Below, one piece after another: positions 1-11,300 of a stretch of 51,712 bases of DNA (position 1 is its first letter; each line of letters starts with the position of its first letter). The notes under the pieces were generated by a model. The model ran no database searches and was not told the origin of the DNA. It was given only the letters and a program-made list of their open reading frames with translations. The translations under genes and the position numbers were made by a program. This DNA comes from Fidelibacterota bacterium. Its GTDB lineage: Bacteria > Fidelibacterota > Fidelibacteria > Fidelibacterales > Fidelibacteraceae. The stretch spans positions 1 through 51,712 of the forward strand of contig JAQULT010000005.1 in the NCBI GenBank assembly GCA_028718545.1. The letters are read 5' to 3'.

Positions 1-1767
<1,767 letters not shown>

Positions 1768-1787
1768 TACGGAAAGGGGTCATTCAT

Positions 1788-2183
1788 ATGACGGAAGTAA
1801 AGCGAAAAGGACCGAAGCTGACCAAAGCCCAGCGCAAGCATTTCAGGGAAGTCATTCTTGCCATGCGTGAGGAAGCTGTGCGGCAGATCGAGACCAAGCG
1901 TGAGTCCTTTATCGACAGTTCTCCCGGCAGCAGTCAGCTGGATTCCAATTATGCCTATCACATGGCTGATGTCGGCACCGACGCCCAGGAGCGCGAAAAA
2001 GCCTTTATGCAATATGCGCGTGAAAACAAATTCCTTACTTTTCTGGACAAAGCACTGGAGCGCATTGAGAACGACCCGAATTACGGTTATTGCGTAGAAT
2101 GCGGCGATCGCATTCCCGATGAACGCCTGGATGTCGTACCCCACACCACCCATTGTGTCAAATGTAAGTCCAAGATCGTATAA
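1788..2183 (+). CDS. DksA/TraR-family zinc-finger protein
   Basis: Small cytoplasmic protein of 131 residues in the DksA/TraR/YteA group, which in known members binds the RNA polymerase secondary channel and modulates stringent-response transcription. The N-terminal half is charged and helical (coiled-coil-like), with a conserved-looking region near residues 55-75 (ADVGTDAQEREKAF). The C-terminus carries a four-cysteine zinc finger, C102-x2-C105 and C123-x2-C126. The start ATG has a purine-rich SD (ggaaagggg) at good spacing. The gene follows ileS by 20 bases, and a strong terminator follows. In several phyla a dksA-like gene sits between ileS and lspA; here lspA is elsewhere (27207-27767). 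Whether it acts as true DksA cannot be told from sequence alone. Confidence 0.88.
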   Translation: MTEVKRKGPKLTKAQRKHFREVILAMREEAVRQIETKRESFIDSSPGSSQLDSNYAYHMADVGTDAQEREKAFMQYARENKFLTFLDKALERIENDPNYGYCVECGDRIPDERLDVVPHTTHCVKCKSKIV

Positions 2184-2207
2184 ATGAAGGTTTAAATGAA
2201 CCACTCC

Positions 2208-2237
2208 GCAGCCGGTAAACGGCTGCGTTTTTTATTT
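2208..2237 (+). terminator. Intrinsic terminator after the dksA-like gene
   Basis: Six-base stem gcagcc / ggctgc (2208-2213 with 2221-2226, extendable by a G-C pair) with a short gtaaa loop, followed directly by a T-rich tract. It ends the ileS-dksA transcript and separates it from the minus-strand gene ending at 2295. Confidence 0.85.
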
Positions 2238-2294
2238 CAGGGAAAATCCGACAAATCGACAGGGAATGATCTCGGATAAAAACCGGGGCAATAT

Positions 2295-4799
2295 TTACCG
2301 CACCAGCATCATTTTCCGCATCAGCACACGGGGTTCGCCTTCGACCAGCGCATCCATGCGGCAAAGGTATACGCCGCTGGGTGCCGGTACATTGCTTTCA
2401 TTGTCGCCGTACCAGCGCAGGCTGTAGTTACTGGCTTCGTGATAGCCATTCACCAGTTCTTTGATCTCTTTACCCAGCAGATTGTAGATGCGGATGCTTA
2501 CATGACAGCCGACAGGCAGACTGTAGCGGATATCGGTATATTCGCGGAAAGGATTCGGAGAATTCGGCAGGAGTTCCAGTTTTTCGGGATTGGCAACCAG
2601 GAAACGGTCTACTTCATGGACATAAACGGGCATATAGTAAACGATCATATCGTGGCCGTCGCTAACGCGGATCGTGACCGCATCTTTCCCGTGCCGGTAA
2701 TTTTCGGTAAAAAAGATAATGGCTCCCAGTTTGTCATTGATCAGATAGCGAACGATCCTTCCCGGCGTAATTTCCCAGGTCAGATCCTTGAAATCGTTAT
2801 CGATATCGTATACGATCTTCTTCATAAAAAGGGTATCGGAATTGTTGGCAAAAAAACTGAGGGAATCGGGAAGCAAGGTGGTAAAATAAGGGGCATCGTT
2901 GACGGGAAGTACGGGAATATTCCAGACGATCTTACTGCTTTTCTTTCCGTCGCTTGCCGTCAGGAAAAGCTGTTCCGTGCCGAACCAGTCCTGTTCCGGC
3001 CAGAAAATGAGTGTATCGCCTTTTTCTTCGATAAAGAATTTATCGCCGGCGCTAATCTGTAAATGGATGGGATCACCTTCGTCGGGATCGTAAACAAAAC
3101 GCCGGACAAAGGACAGGGGCAAAACCCAGTGTTTGTCCTCTACCATATGCGTATCCGGGAGCGCAAGCCAGCGCGGCGCATCATTGACGGGACGGACCGT
3201 AACATCGATATAGGCTGTATCACGCAGACCGCCGTCCGAAATAACGGCGACGATCTGTCCCTTCCCGTTCCAGTCTGCTGCCGCTGAAAATTTGACCTCG
3301 TTGGCATTACTCCGAACAAAAAGCGGGGGCTCTGCCAAAAAAATCCAGAGCAGATCTTCGCTCCGGGTTTCCACATCGCTGGCAAAGCGGTTCAAATAAG
3401 AGCGGGAAAGACGCAGGGTATCATCCTCGTTCCAGGCCTGAGCGGGAATGGGCTGCAGAACCGGGGCGTCATTGACGGAAATCACCCGGATTTGCATAAA
3501 GGAACTGTCGGAATATTCACCATCGCTGACGGAAACCCAAATCCCGGCCCTTCCGTACCAGTCCGGCGCAGCAAAGATTTGATACGAATGTTCTTTTTCA
3601 AGGATCTGTAATTCGGGTGAAGGCGTCAGGGACCAGTGCAGATCACGGGGGCGGGTTTCGGGATCATGGGCCATCCGGTAGAGTTCGCGTTTTGGCAGAC
3701 GCAGGGTGTCGTCCTCAAGCAAAGATTGCTGCGGCAATGCACGCAGAACCGGCGGATCGTTAATGGGATTGAAATGAATAAGCCAGTTCCGGCTTGCATC
3801 CAATTCTCCGTCGCTGACAGTAATGCGGACGGAATCGGTACCATACCAGTCTTCGGCTGCGGTAATACGGATCCGCATACCGTCATAGAAAGCGCGGATC
3901 TTTCCCAGACGCTGTGCTTGCCACTTCAGTTCTTCGCGCGGGGTTTCAATATCCTCGGCAAAATTTTCCAGCAAGGTGCGTTCAATAAATAGCGTATCAT
4001 CTTCGTTCATTACAAGGTCCGGCAAGGGATGCAGGACCGGGGGGTCGTTGACCGGAATAATGGTCAGTGCCAAATAAGCGGTATCGCTCAGTTCTCCATC
4101 ACTGACAGTCAGCATAAGAGTGTCGTCCCCGAACCAGTTCTCATTGGGTACCAGGGTAATGCTTCCGCCTTCAAGCGAAACATGGACTTCCCGGCCGGAA
4201 CGGGCATGGAACTTCAGCAGAGTATCGGGAGTCTCGGTATCCTCTGCGCGTTCATAAAGCCAGGAGAAGGGCAGACGAAGGATCTGGTCCTCGGGAAAAT
4301 CCGGGATCCGAAAGTAAGTTGCCTTCCATTGGGGCGCATCGTTGACGGGAAGGATCTCCAGCCGCTGTACCAGAGTGTCACGGTAATCTCCGCCGCTGAT
4401 CAAAAACACCAGGCTGTCATTGCCGTAAAAATTTGCTTCGGGCCGGTAGCGGAACAGGCTGTCCAGCAGATACAGATCCGCCCGCTCTTTCAGGATCTCC
4501 GCATTCAGCACAAAAGTACTATCGGGATTATCGTAACAGTTAAGCAGGGAATCGATATGCAGAATAAAAAGGGAATCCTCGGGAAAGCTGCGAAGCGGAA
4601 GTTCCGCAATGCGCTGCGGGAATAGCCGCACGGGGAAGAACATATCACTCATCACGGAAGAATCGGGAAATTCCGGAAGCGGCAGTACGCTGTTGTCCGG
4701 GGAAAAATCCGGAGAGGCGAAGGAAAGCTGACCGCCGATCAGAGACAACAGCAGGAGAAGAATAAAGCATTTGCGGAGTCCGGATTTTACTTTTGCCAT
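2295..4799 (-). CDS. Secreted protein with tandem cadherin-like (tandem-95/Big_9 type) repeats and a C-terminal FlgD-like/type IX sorting domain
   Basis: 834 residues. Residues 1-29 form a signal peptide (basic start, LLLLLSLIGG core, cleavage near FAS-P). The body is a run of about seven Ig/cadherin-like units of roughly 95 residues. They are joined by six VNDAP/INDPP-type linkers near residues 151, 250, 346, 441, 538 and 632, each unit carrying DWYGTD-like and VSDGE-like motifs. The last ~90 residues (from about 745) hold SPNPFREYTDIRYSLP, an IYNLLGKEI strand and PSGVYLCRM. This is the usual signature of the FlgD-Ig-like / type IX secretion sorting domain of FCB bacteria. The protein is probably exported and surface-bound or released, with an adhesive or structural role; no catalytic domain is visible. 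Secretion by type IX is inference, since no por/gld genes are in the window. The gene is monocistronic as far as can be seen. Confidence 0.85.
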   Translation of the reverse strand: MAKVKSGLRKCFILLLLLSLIGGQLSFASPDFSPDNSVLPLPEFPDSSVMSDMFFPVRLFPQRIAELPLRSFPEDSLFILHIDSLLNCYDNPDSTFVLNAEILKERADLYLLDSLFRYRPEANFYGNDSLVFLISGGDYRDTLVQRLEILPVNDAPQWKATYFRIPDFPEDQILRLPFSWLYERAEDTETPDTLLKFHARSGREVHVSLEGGSITLVPNENWFGDDTLMLTVSDGELSDTAYLALTIIPVNDPPVLHPLPDLVMNEDDTLFIERTLLENFAEDIETPREELKWQAQRLGKIRAFYDGMRIRITAAEDWYGTDSVRITVSDGELDASRNWLIHFNPINDPPVLRALPQQSLLEDDTLRLPKRELYRMAHDPETRPRDLHWSLTPSPELQILEKEHSYQIFAAPDWYGRAGIWVSVSDGEYSDSSFMQIRVISVNDAPVLQPIPAQAWNEDDTLRLSRSYLNRFASDVETRSEDLLWIFLAEPPLFVRSNANEVKFSAAADWNGKGQIVAVISDGGLRDTAYIDVTVRPVNDAPRWLALPDTHMVEDKHWVLPLSFVRRFVYDPDEGDPIHLQISAGDKFFIEEKGDTLIFWPEQDWFGTEQLFLTASDGKKSSKIVWNIPVLPVNDAPYFTTLLPDSLSFFANNSDTLFMKKIVYDIDNDFKDLTWEITPGRIVRYLINDKLGAIIFFTENYRHGKDAVTIRVSDGHDMIVYYMPVYVHEVDRFLVANPEKLELLPNSPNPFREYTDIRYSLPVGCHVSIRIYNLLGKEIKELVNGYHEASNYSLRWYGDNESNVPAPSGVYLCRMDALVEGEPRVLMRKMMLVR

Positions 4800-5040
4800 T
4801 TAAATGAACATCCTTCCTTTTCGCTGCCAAAATGTAAACGGATATCTTTATTATCCCAAAGAAATTTTACGTTAAGCATAAAGTCACGGTCGCCCGAAAT
4901 AAATTTGAATTATATGACTTCGAAAAGTACGTTTTAAGGAATTTCCGGCCTAATGCGCTGCAGGATCCCGATCCCGGAAAAGCCTTCGCCGGACGTTCCC
5001 TTGCCGGCGGAATCTGTGATGCCTTATCATAAAAGGGAGA

Positions 5041-7131
5041 CTAGCGGCCGATGCGGTAGGATAACTTCACTAAAAATACGTTTTGCGGTATCTCGCGGTT
5101 CAATTCCCGGATGTTCCGGATCAGGTCGATCCGGTCTTCTTTCGTGCCCAGCGCATTATTCCGGGACCAAACAAGGAACAGTATTGAACCGGGTTGATAT
5201 TCCCAGCGGAAGACTAGGTTTGACTGAAAAGAGCTGTAGACAAAATCCGGATTGTTAAAACGGTAGTCCGTGATCATATCCCGATCCTCGTCGCAGGAAT
5301 AAACACCGTCGGACAGCGTGATATTGTCCGTAAACCGCTCAAAACGCTGTTCATACACTTTATTGTCTCCCCCACTTACAACTTTGAACTGATCATAACT
5401 TCCGCCTATAAAGAAGGGACGCGCCCGGTATTCCAGCGAAATATTCGGTGAAACGTTCCAGTTGACGCTCAATTGAAGGCTGGTTGACTGACTGAGGATG
5501 CGGGCGAGAATATAGCGCGGATCGCCGCCATGTTCGACACGCGTGACATATTGCAGGGTTTTCAGCTCCCGGTCCCAATCCGCATAAATGGACAGGTTCA
5601 GAAAAGGACTGATCTTCCATTCGACTTGATTCTCTATGCGATGGTAATTTGCCTTATCGGTCGGACCGTATCCGCTGACGTAGAGGATCCAGTACTCCAC
5701 GGGCTTTGTATAATCGGTTCCGAACCAGGTCCAGCCTACAATGGATGAAGGCAAACGCAGACGCGGCCCCCCGCGCAATGCCGTTGAACTCAAATATTCG
5801 GAATTATACTCAATGGCCAGATCGAATCCCATTCTGTTCCGGAAGCGGGAATTCCACACGATATCGAACCCGGAATTCTCGTGCAGTCCGCCGAAATTGA
5901 AGTTATTCCACTGAGACAGGTCGATATTGTACCAATTGAAAATAGCGTCCGGTTCGTTCTTACGATATTCCAGCCAGAAGCTATGCATGATATGATCTGT
6001 GCGTCCGACAAAACCGATATCATTCAATTCCAGTCCCGGGGATTTCCACTGGACTTTCATCGCGGCACAAAATTTTCCTCCGAACTTTCCCAAACGCAGC
6101 GAACCCCCGTAGCCGGTCAGAGAAGTCCGTGCGGAATCATAGCTTACCCAAGCCGCATCAGGCCGCTGATACAGGTGGGAAGAAGACAACTGCGTTTCTG
6201 CAATGGCTTTCTCGCTTCCCTGAACATAGGAACCGTAGATGCGCGTATCGATCTGCCAGCTGTGGTCTTTGTTGAAATAATGCTGAAAATCCAATCCTGC
6301 AGTATAGGCCTGACGATGCAGGTAATCCAGATGTTCCTCGTTCAGTTTCCGGTTGACGGCCGTAACGATTCCCCCCAATTGCGTTTCACCGGCATTAATG
6401 TCCTGACGAAGTGCTGCAACCGCATAGTTGGTCAGCGGTTCCACAGTCAGGGTCGAATCAACACCGACTGCCCGGATCCTGGCCACTTCTTTTTGCGTGA
6501 TCGCTTCTACTACGCCAATATTCAAGCCCCCTTGCGTTCTGCCGGTAACTTTAGCGGCCGCGATAATATCCGTTGAGTTCGGGACTTTTGCGTATTCATC
6601 ATCGCCGGTGTTTGGAACGTAATGGGGAGAACGGCCGATCCTGCGGGAATGAAAAAGCTGTTCCTCGCCGCCGTTCACATCCAGGGTAAAGGAAGTAATG
6701 TTGTTGCCCTCGATAAAAAAAGGACGACGTTCGCTGAAAAAGGTTTCGAATGCCGTCAGGTTAACGGTCGCCGGATCAGCCTCTATCTGGCCGAAATCCG
6801 GGTTAACGGTAAAATCCATGGTAAAATTGTTTGTCAGTCCGATTTTTCCGTCAATCCCGCCGCTGAACTTGAAATCCGTGCCATCCATAAAAGGGTTGTC
6901 CGCTTCAGCTTTGTAAGTATCCACGGCACCCAGGGCATAGGGATAGATGTCCGCGACCTTTCGTGCCCGGATGTTCGACAGACCCTTGAGCAGTCCGAAC
7001 TGATGTACGAAACCCCGTTCGTTCCGTTTATGTTCCATCCAGAAACTTTCTTCATCGATGCGGTGAACGTCGCGCATCACATCGAGCCCCCACACATGAT
7101 CCTCTTTATCGACAAATCGCAGTTGCGACAT
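5041..7131 (-). CDS. DUF5916-type outer-membrane protein, C-terminal part (downstream of an in-frame TGA)
   Basis: 696 residues when read from the first ATG after the stop at 7180-7182. The reading frame is the same as that of the upstream piece (7183-7647) and is open from 7179 down, giving GKSNIDELGWTAEFRIP before the ATG, so this is the bulk of one interrupted gene. The sequence has family hallmarks: IDGKIGLTNNFTMDFTVNPDFGQIEADPATVNLTAFETFFSERRPFFIEG (quoted here in pieces: NFTMDFTVNPDFGQIEADP, FFSERRPFFIEG), then alternating-pattern strands to a terminal FLVKLSYRIGR, as expected for an outer-membrane beta-barrel. DUF5916 proteins are CBM9-like plus barrel proteins of unknown function. The ATG at 7131 has no strong SD, so separate translation of this piece is doubtful. 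It is either a pseudogene fragment, a read-through product or the result of a base error. Confidence 0.75.
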   Translation of the reverse strand: MSQLRFVDKEDHVWGLDVMRDVHRIDEESFWMEHKRNERGFVHQFGLLKGLSNIRARKVADIYPYALGAVDTYKAEADNPFMDGTDFKFSGGIDGKIGLTNNFTMDFTVNPDFGQIEADPATVNLTAFETFFSERRPFFIEGNNITSFTLDVNGGEEQLFHSRRIGRSPHYVPNTGDDEYAKVPNSTDIIAAAKVTGRTQGGLNIGVVEAITQKEVARIRAVGVDSTLTVEPLTNYAVAALRQDINAGETQLGGIVTAVNRKLNEEHLDYLHRQAYTAGLDFQHYFNKDHSWQIDTRIYGSYVQGSEKAIAETQLSSSHLYQRPDAAWVSYDSARTSLTGYGGSLRLGKFGGKFCAAMKVQWKSPGLELNDIGFVGRTDHIMHSFWLEYRKNEPDAIFNWYNIDLSQWNNFNFGGLHENSGFDIVWNSRFRNRMGFDLAIEYNSEYLSSTALRGGPRLRLPSSIVGWTWFGTDYTKPVEYWILYVSGYGPTDKANYHRIENQVEWKISPFLNLSIYADWDRELKTLQYVTRVEHGGDPRYILARILSQSTSLQLSVNWNVSPNISLEYRARPFFIGGSYDQFKVVSGGDNKVYEQRFERFTDNITLSDGVYSCDEDRDMITDYRFNNPDFVYSSFQSNLVFRWEYQPGSILFLVWSRNNALGTKEDRIDLIRNIRELNREIPQNVFLVKLSYRIGR

Positions 7132-7182
7132 CGGAATTCGGAACTCCGCTGTCCAGCCAAGCTCATCAATATTTGATTTTCC

Positions 7183-7647
7183 TCACCAGATTGCATTCCA
7201 GGTATCGTCATTGATATCGCCGTCCTGAGAAATGAAAAGATCGCCGATGACGCCGCTGGCGCTGATAAAAAAGCAATAACAGGTTTTTTTGTCGAAGTAG
7301 CTGTCAAAACAAACGGCAACGAATTCCGATTCCACCAGATCACGCCGTGAAATCTGCCGAAAGATCTTGTCCGGTTCGGGATCGAAGGCCCATACAGCCA
7401 CATAAATATTGTTGTTATCGTAAAGAATCGCAAATTCCGTCTGAAAAGTCGCCGGCCGGTCATCGTTCGGCGAATGCATCCTGAAGTCTTTGGCGCGGGG
7501 CGCCGTTTCCCAGCAGGGATCTTGAAGTATTCCATCTATATGCGGAGAATTGAAGGTCCTTGAAGCGAAATATTCTCTGGGCGCCTCTGCAAGGAGAAAT
7601 CCGGACAGCAGCATCGCCACAACTAGGAGCAACCCGGATCTTATCAT
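7183..7647 (-). CDS. DUF5916-type protein, N-terminal CBM9-like part (ends at premature TGA)
   Basis: 154 residues with a signal peptide (MIRSGLLLVVAMLLSGFLLAE) followed by a carbohydrate-binding family 9-like domain. Recognisable landmarks are IDGILQDPCWETAP, the TEFAILYDNNNIYVAVWAFDP strand region and DTWNAIW at the end. In intact relatives the chain continues past the WDAVW-like motif into the barrel. Here a TGA follows immediately, and the same frame then continues without break to 5041. Intact length would be 868 residues plus stop. Together the two pieces look like one gene with a single nonsense codon. The upstream 159 bases (7648-7806) hold no other gene. Confidence 0.72.
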   Translation of the reverse strand: MIRSGLLLVVAMLLSGFLLAEAPREYFASRTFNSPHIDGILQDPCWETAPRAKDFRMHSPNDDRPATFQTEFAILYDNNNIYVAVWAFDPEPDKIFRQISRRDLVESEFVAVCFDSYFDKKTCYCFFISASGVIGDLFISQDGDINDDTWNAIW

Positions 7648-7806
7648 GGTTGAACTTCTCCTTTTCGGTCTGCCTGACGGCAGTTATGAATTGCACAGAA
7701 GTAAGAATATTATTGTTTTGAATGTGTTTCAAGAAAAAAATATTTTGGAATGCATAAATCTTAAGATGCAAGATGTCCGTCCTTTGGCCGGAATAATTCA
7801 TAAGCA

Positions 7807-8250
7807 TCAATTATTTTTAATATTTTTCCTCATTTCATAATGGGGAATTTCGATCTCATGGAATTTTTCGCTTGTACGGCGGTAACCGCACTTTTCATAG
7901 AAGCCGAGAGCGCTTTCACGTGCATGAAGGATGATCTCCGGGCAGCCGCGGCCGATAGCGATCCTTTCGAATTCATCGACTATCAAACGGCCGACGCCCC
8001 TGTTCCGGTAATCTTCATGCACCGCCATTTGCCGCATCCGGACGCTTGCGTCGTCCAAAGGGGTCAGGATCGCCGTTCCAATCAGGAGGTCTCCGTCAAA
8101 TGCTGACAGATAAAGATCCTTTTCGGGAAAATCGAAATCCCGGCAATTTTCATTTCGGCCGACGGCTTCGATCAGCACACGGTTGCGGAAAATCAGACTT
8201 TCCCCATAGAAGGGTGAATCATGGGAAAAAATTTTGAAAGTGATGTTCAT
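7807..8250 (-). CDS. GNAT-family N-acetyltransferase
   Basis: 147-residue cytoplasmic acetyl-CoA-dependent acetyltransferase. The acetyl-CoA pyrophosphate-binding loop RNRGVGR is at residues 82-88, preceded by the VRMRQMAVHEDY strand. The C-terminal ALGFYEKCGYRRTSEKFHE stretch matches motif B of the fold (ElaA/YjcF-like). The substrate cannot be predicted. The gene lies alone between the terminator of the efflux operon and the DUF5916 gene, on the same strand as both. Confidence 0.85.
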   Translation of the reverse strand: MNITFKIFSHDSPFYGESLIFRNRVLIEAVGRNENCRDFDFPEKDLYLSAFDGDLLIGTAILTPLDDASVRMRQMAVHEDYRNRGVGRLIVDEFERIAIGRGCPEIILHARESALGFYEKCGYRRTSEKFHEIEIPHYEMRKNIKNN

Positions 8251-8261
8251 GCATTAAATAT

Positions 8262-8294
8262 AAAAAAGGCAGATACGAAAGTCTGCCTTTTTTA
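8262..8294 (-). terminator. Terminator of the tetR-tolC-RND operon
   Basis: Perfect seven-base stem aggcaga / tctgcct (8267-8273 with 8282-8288), an 8-base loop, an A-run on one side and a T-run on the other. Read on the minus strand it lies just past the RND stop at 8327 and before the GNAT start at 8250. The symmetrical A/T tracts mean it could work in both directions. Confidence 0.85.
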
Positions 8295-8326
8295 TTGTCG
8301 GAGCGTATGCAAATACGCCTGCTTTA

Positions 8327-11300
8327 TTATGTTTCGTTCGTTTTTACCGCTTCAATGCCATAATCTCCGCAACTTTCTTTCAGCTTTCTTTCCATCCTGC
8401 GGTGCTGAAGAAAGTCGAAGACGACCGGGACAAAGAAGAGCGTCAAAAAGGTCGATGCGATCAGACCGCCGATAATGGTCCTGGCCATCGGCCCCCAGAG
8501 TTCCGCACCGGACCCCAATTCCAGGGCAAGCGGGATCATGGATAAAATGGTTGTCAAAGCAGTCATCAATACCGGGCGCAGACGGGTCTGTGCACCTTCC
8601 AGAATCGCATCGGTAACATGCTTTTTCTCCTCGCGGATAAGCCGGTTGATATAATCGATCAGTACAATACCGTTGTTGACAACAATACCAACCAGCACCA
8701 TTGCGCCGATCAGAGAAGTCATATTCAGCGTAGTATTGGTTAAAAACAGGCTGAAGGCGACGCCGATCATAGCCAGCGGGATCGTGAACAGAATAATAAA
8801 GGGATCCAACAGGGATTCGAACTGCGAGGCCATGACCATATACACCAATAACACGGCGACAATAATTGCCAGCATAAAATTTCTGCTGGTTTCGCGCATA
8901 TCCTCTGCAGAACCGCTGATCTGCACACGAAAATCCGAGGGCAGGGCAATGGTCTTGATCTCCTTTTCCACAAGATCGGTAACGCTCCCCAGGTCCTGGC
9001 CGGAAACGTTTGCGCTCAGGGTGACAATGCGGTTCTGATCCTTGCGGAGAATGGAAACCGGCGCTTCCGTTTCGCGGATCTCGGCAATGGCGCTCAGGGG
9101 GATCTGCTGTCCGCTTGCGGTCTTGACAAAGATATTCTTCAGATCCTGCCCGGATTCGCGGAATTCGCGTCCGAGCTGTACATAGACATCATATTCTTCG
9201 CCGTTTTCGCGATAGACCGAAGCGACGGAACCTTTTACGGATGTTTCGACGATACGTGCCAGCTGTGCAATGTTCAACCCCATCTTGCCAGCTTTTTCGC
9301 GATCTACCACGACGGTGTATTCCGGCTGGGGATCCGAGAAAGAAAGCTGAATATCCACCATTCCGGGAATTCCGCTGATCTTGTCGTTTATTGCATTGGC
9401 GATGGCCTCGGCCTGTTTAAGGTCATGGCCATAAATCTCAATGACCAGGTCGTTGCCGGAACCCATGAATCCGCCGCTTGCAAATGCGATCTTTAATCCG
9501 GGAATTCCGCTGATCTTTTTGCGCACCTCATTTTGGATCTCGAATTTGCTGCGTTTGCGCAATTCTTTATCTACCAGCGTTACAGAAACGCGGCCGGTGT
9601 TGGTGGCGGCGCCTGAAATGGCGCCAAAACCGCCGCGCGCCCCGAAATTGACGTTCATGTTCTCGATCTCGGGTACGGAATTGACAATGATCTCTTCGAT
9701 CTGCCGGAAATAGGCATCGGTGGTCGGCAAAGCCGTTCCTACGGGCAGCTCAATACTTAAACTGAACTGATTGTCATCGGTTTTTGGCATGAACTCGAAC
9801 CCAATGCGGCTCAGCAGAAAAACACTGAGCCCGAAGAGGGCAAGAATAGAGAAGACGAGTGTCTTGCGATGTTTCAGCGACCAGTCCAGCGTCTTGCGGT
9901 ACAGCCTCCCCAATACGTTAAAAAAGCGTTCCATGGCGTTATCAAAGCCGGCCATGATACGGGTTTTATGATCTTCCGCGTTTTTGTTGAGCAGTTTGGA
10001 GGAAAGCAGGGGTACCAGCGTAAGCGAGACCAGCAGGGAAATGGTCAGCGATACAATAATGGTCATTGCCAGATCTTTGATCATCATTCCCGCAACGCCG
10101 CCCACAAAGAGCATAGGAATAAAAATGGATAGCGTGGTAAGCGTGGATGCGGTTACCGCGGTCCCCACTTCGGAAGCGCCCTTGTTGGCTGCAATGCAGA
10201 TATTTTCATTCAGATCGTCATGCCGGCGGAATATGTTCTCCAGCACCACGATGGAATTGTCTACCAGCATTCCGATCGCGATCGCCAGACCTGCCATGGA
10301 AATGATATTCAGGGTAACGTTCAGGATACTCATAAAAAAGAAGGTCACCACAATGGATACCGGCACGGAAACCGCGGCGATCAGAGAGCTGCGGAAGTGC
10401 CGCAGGAAAATAAAGAGGACCAGCCCGGTCAGAAGAAAGGCAATGATTGCGGTTGATGCAAGGTTGCCGGCAGATTCCTCGATAAATTCGGACTGATCAA
10501 AATGCACATACAGACGGATATCGCCGCCGATATTCTTTTCAATATCGCCCAGCGCTTTTCGTGTGGCGTTACAAACCTGGACAGTATTGGCATCGGACTG
10601 TTTCTGAATGCCGATATTGATCGAATTTTCACGGTTATCACGCACGACCGAAGTGACATCTTTATATCCATCGACGACGTTTGCAATGTTCTTAAGAAAA
10701 AGGGGATCGCCGGAAGCCGAGTAACCGACAATGGTATTTTTAATATCTTCAATACTCTCAAATTCCGAGTTGGTCACTACGGAGAATTCCCGCAGACCTT
10801 CTTCGATCAGACCGCCAGGGATCGGCAGGTTGGCAGTAGCGAGCAGGCTGATGACTTCCAGAATGGAAATATTACTGGCAGCCAATTCATAGGGATTGAT
10901 ATTAACCTGGATCTGGCGCTCCAGTCCCCCGTAAACACTGGCTGAAGCCACCCCTTCGATACGTTCCAGACGCGGCTGAACCTGGTCCTCCACCAATTTT
11001 CGCAATTCCGCGCTTCCCATCTGCTCCGAAGAGGCTTTCAGACGCATAATGGCCTGCATAGAAGGATCGAAGACAAAGGTCAGGGGATCCGATGCGTCTT
11101 CGGGCAGGAAGCGCCGGACACGGTCGATCCTGCGGCGGATATCCGTTTCCGCCTGGTTCATGTCGGTACCCCAGTTGAATTCGATCTGAACGACCGAAAT
11201 ACTGTTTCGGGAGATAGAACTGATATGTTTGACACCCTCGACAGAGGTAATGGTGCTTTCCAGTGTGCGTGTCAGGGTGTTCTCAATGTCTTCCGGACCG

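Noticed and set aside
4800..5040. Possible gene or RNA in the 241-base gap between the repeat protein and DUF5916 genes
   Set aside because: Only a weak gccgg/ccggc inverted repeat (about 4988-5008) that could be a poor terminator; no ORF with SD and no stable longer structure.
7180..7182. Selenocysteine at the in-frame TGA
   Set aside because: The site is a structural loop between the CBM9-like and barrel parts, not a redox site, and no convincing SECIS-like hairpin was seen right after it.
7550..7840. 96-codon plus-strand frame over the 5' end of the DUF5916 gene
   Set aside because: Overlaps a signal-peptide-coding region on the other strand and an AT-rich gap, with no SD and no motif.
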